Notes under the pieces: generated by a model
Told to the model about the DNA's origin: nothing
The model's database searches: none
What the model saw: only the letters and a program-made list of their open reading frames with translations
Shown here: positions 31,915 to 32,246 of the stretch, piece by piece
How positions within the stretch are numbered: the stretch's first letter is position 1
Layout of the letters: every line of letters begins with the position of its first letter
Program-made: the position numbers and the translations under genes
Assembly (NCBI GenBank): GCA_008931825.1
Contig: QXVZ01002384.1
Location: 1-32,246, forward strand
Reading direction: 5' to 3'
DNA: 32,246 nucleotides
From: Phallusia fumigata
Taxonomy: Eukaryota; Chordata; Ascidiacea; Phlebobranchia; Ascidiidae

Positions 31915-32246
31915 GTAAGTTAATATGCAAAGTGTACGTGAAGTTATTTGTCACAGATTGTTTAAATAGTGATATTGTTGTTGATGATTTTTTAGCGGTA
32001 CATATGTAAAAAATGAGGTCATGCTTTGTGATGTTTTGTAATCAAAAAAATAACCCCAACGCGTTTTCTTGGCATAACTTACTAAAACAGACAAAATCCT
32101 AAAACAGAAGTAACATCTGGCAAAAAAATACAGATTTAAGAATATTACGGTTTTTTGCGCTATTTATACGGAAAGCATTAAACAAGGGTTCTTCTATGGA
32201 AAACAAAGTCAAAGATTCTATTCTTATACACGCTGTCTTTACAGCG

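Noticed and set aside
1-32246. CRISPR arrays, bacterial operons, or rRNA genes
   Set aside because: Spliced genes, animal signalling proteins and transposon remnants show an animal nuclear genome; no regularly spaced identical repeats or rRNA motifs were seen.

Overview
The window looks like nuclear DNA of an invertebrate chordate, most likely an ascidian of the genus Ciona or a close relative. It is AT-rich, with small exons, short GT-AG introns, compact genes on both strands and many short inverted-repeat transposon remnants in the introns. The strongest clue is an Admp gene next to a Pinhead gene on the same strand, an arrangement described for Ciona and other animals. All gene models here were built by hand from reading frames, splice-site phase and recognisable domains; no transcript evidence was available.

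Layout. 1-2640: no gene, but a diverged array of a ~200-250 bp repeat and a possible tRNA-derived SINE head. 2818-6128 (minus): a six-exon TGF-beta/BMP-family ligand, called Admp. 6129-9190: intergenic, with an unexplained pair of overlapping open frames near 8.5-8.9 kb. 9191-12514 (minus): a six-exon Pinhead gene encoding a secreted, cysteine-rich protein of three related modules. 12515-14442: divergent upstream region with two CRE-like palindromes. 14443-16523 (plus): a four-exon cytosolic CAP-superfamily gene (GAPR-1/GLIPR2-like). 17831-19296 (minus): an orphan helical protein. 20159-25326 and 26181-30859 (plus): two tandem genes encoding secreted fibrinogen-related proteins, each with a CPxGC motif, a coiled coil, a second cysteine cluster and a fibrinogen C-terminal domain. 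31566-31914 (plus): a coding-like frame broken by a stop, perhaps a decayed exon.

How the genes relate. Admp is a BMP ligand and Pinhead is known in Ciona as an Admp-specific antagonist; the tandem order (Pinhead upstream, Admp downstream, same strand) is reported to matter because Pinhead transcription disturbs the Admp enhancer. The two fibrinogen-like genes are paralogs with mostly different intron positions inside the fibrinogen domain, so their duplication is probably old. A family of short foldback elements sits in introns of Pinhead and of both fibrinogen-like genes, and one copy abuts a splice acceptor whose correct position is ambiguous.
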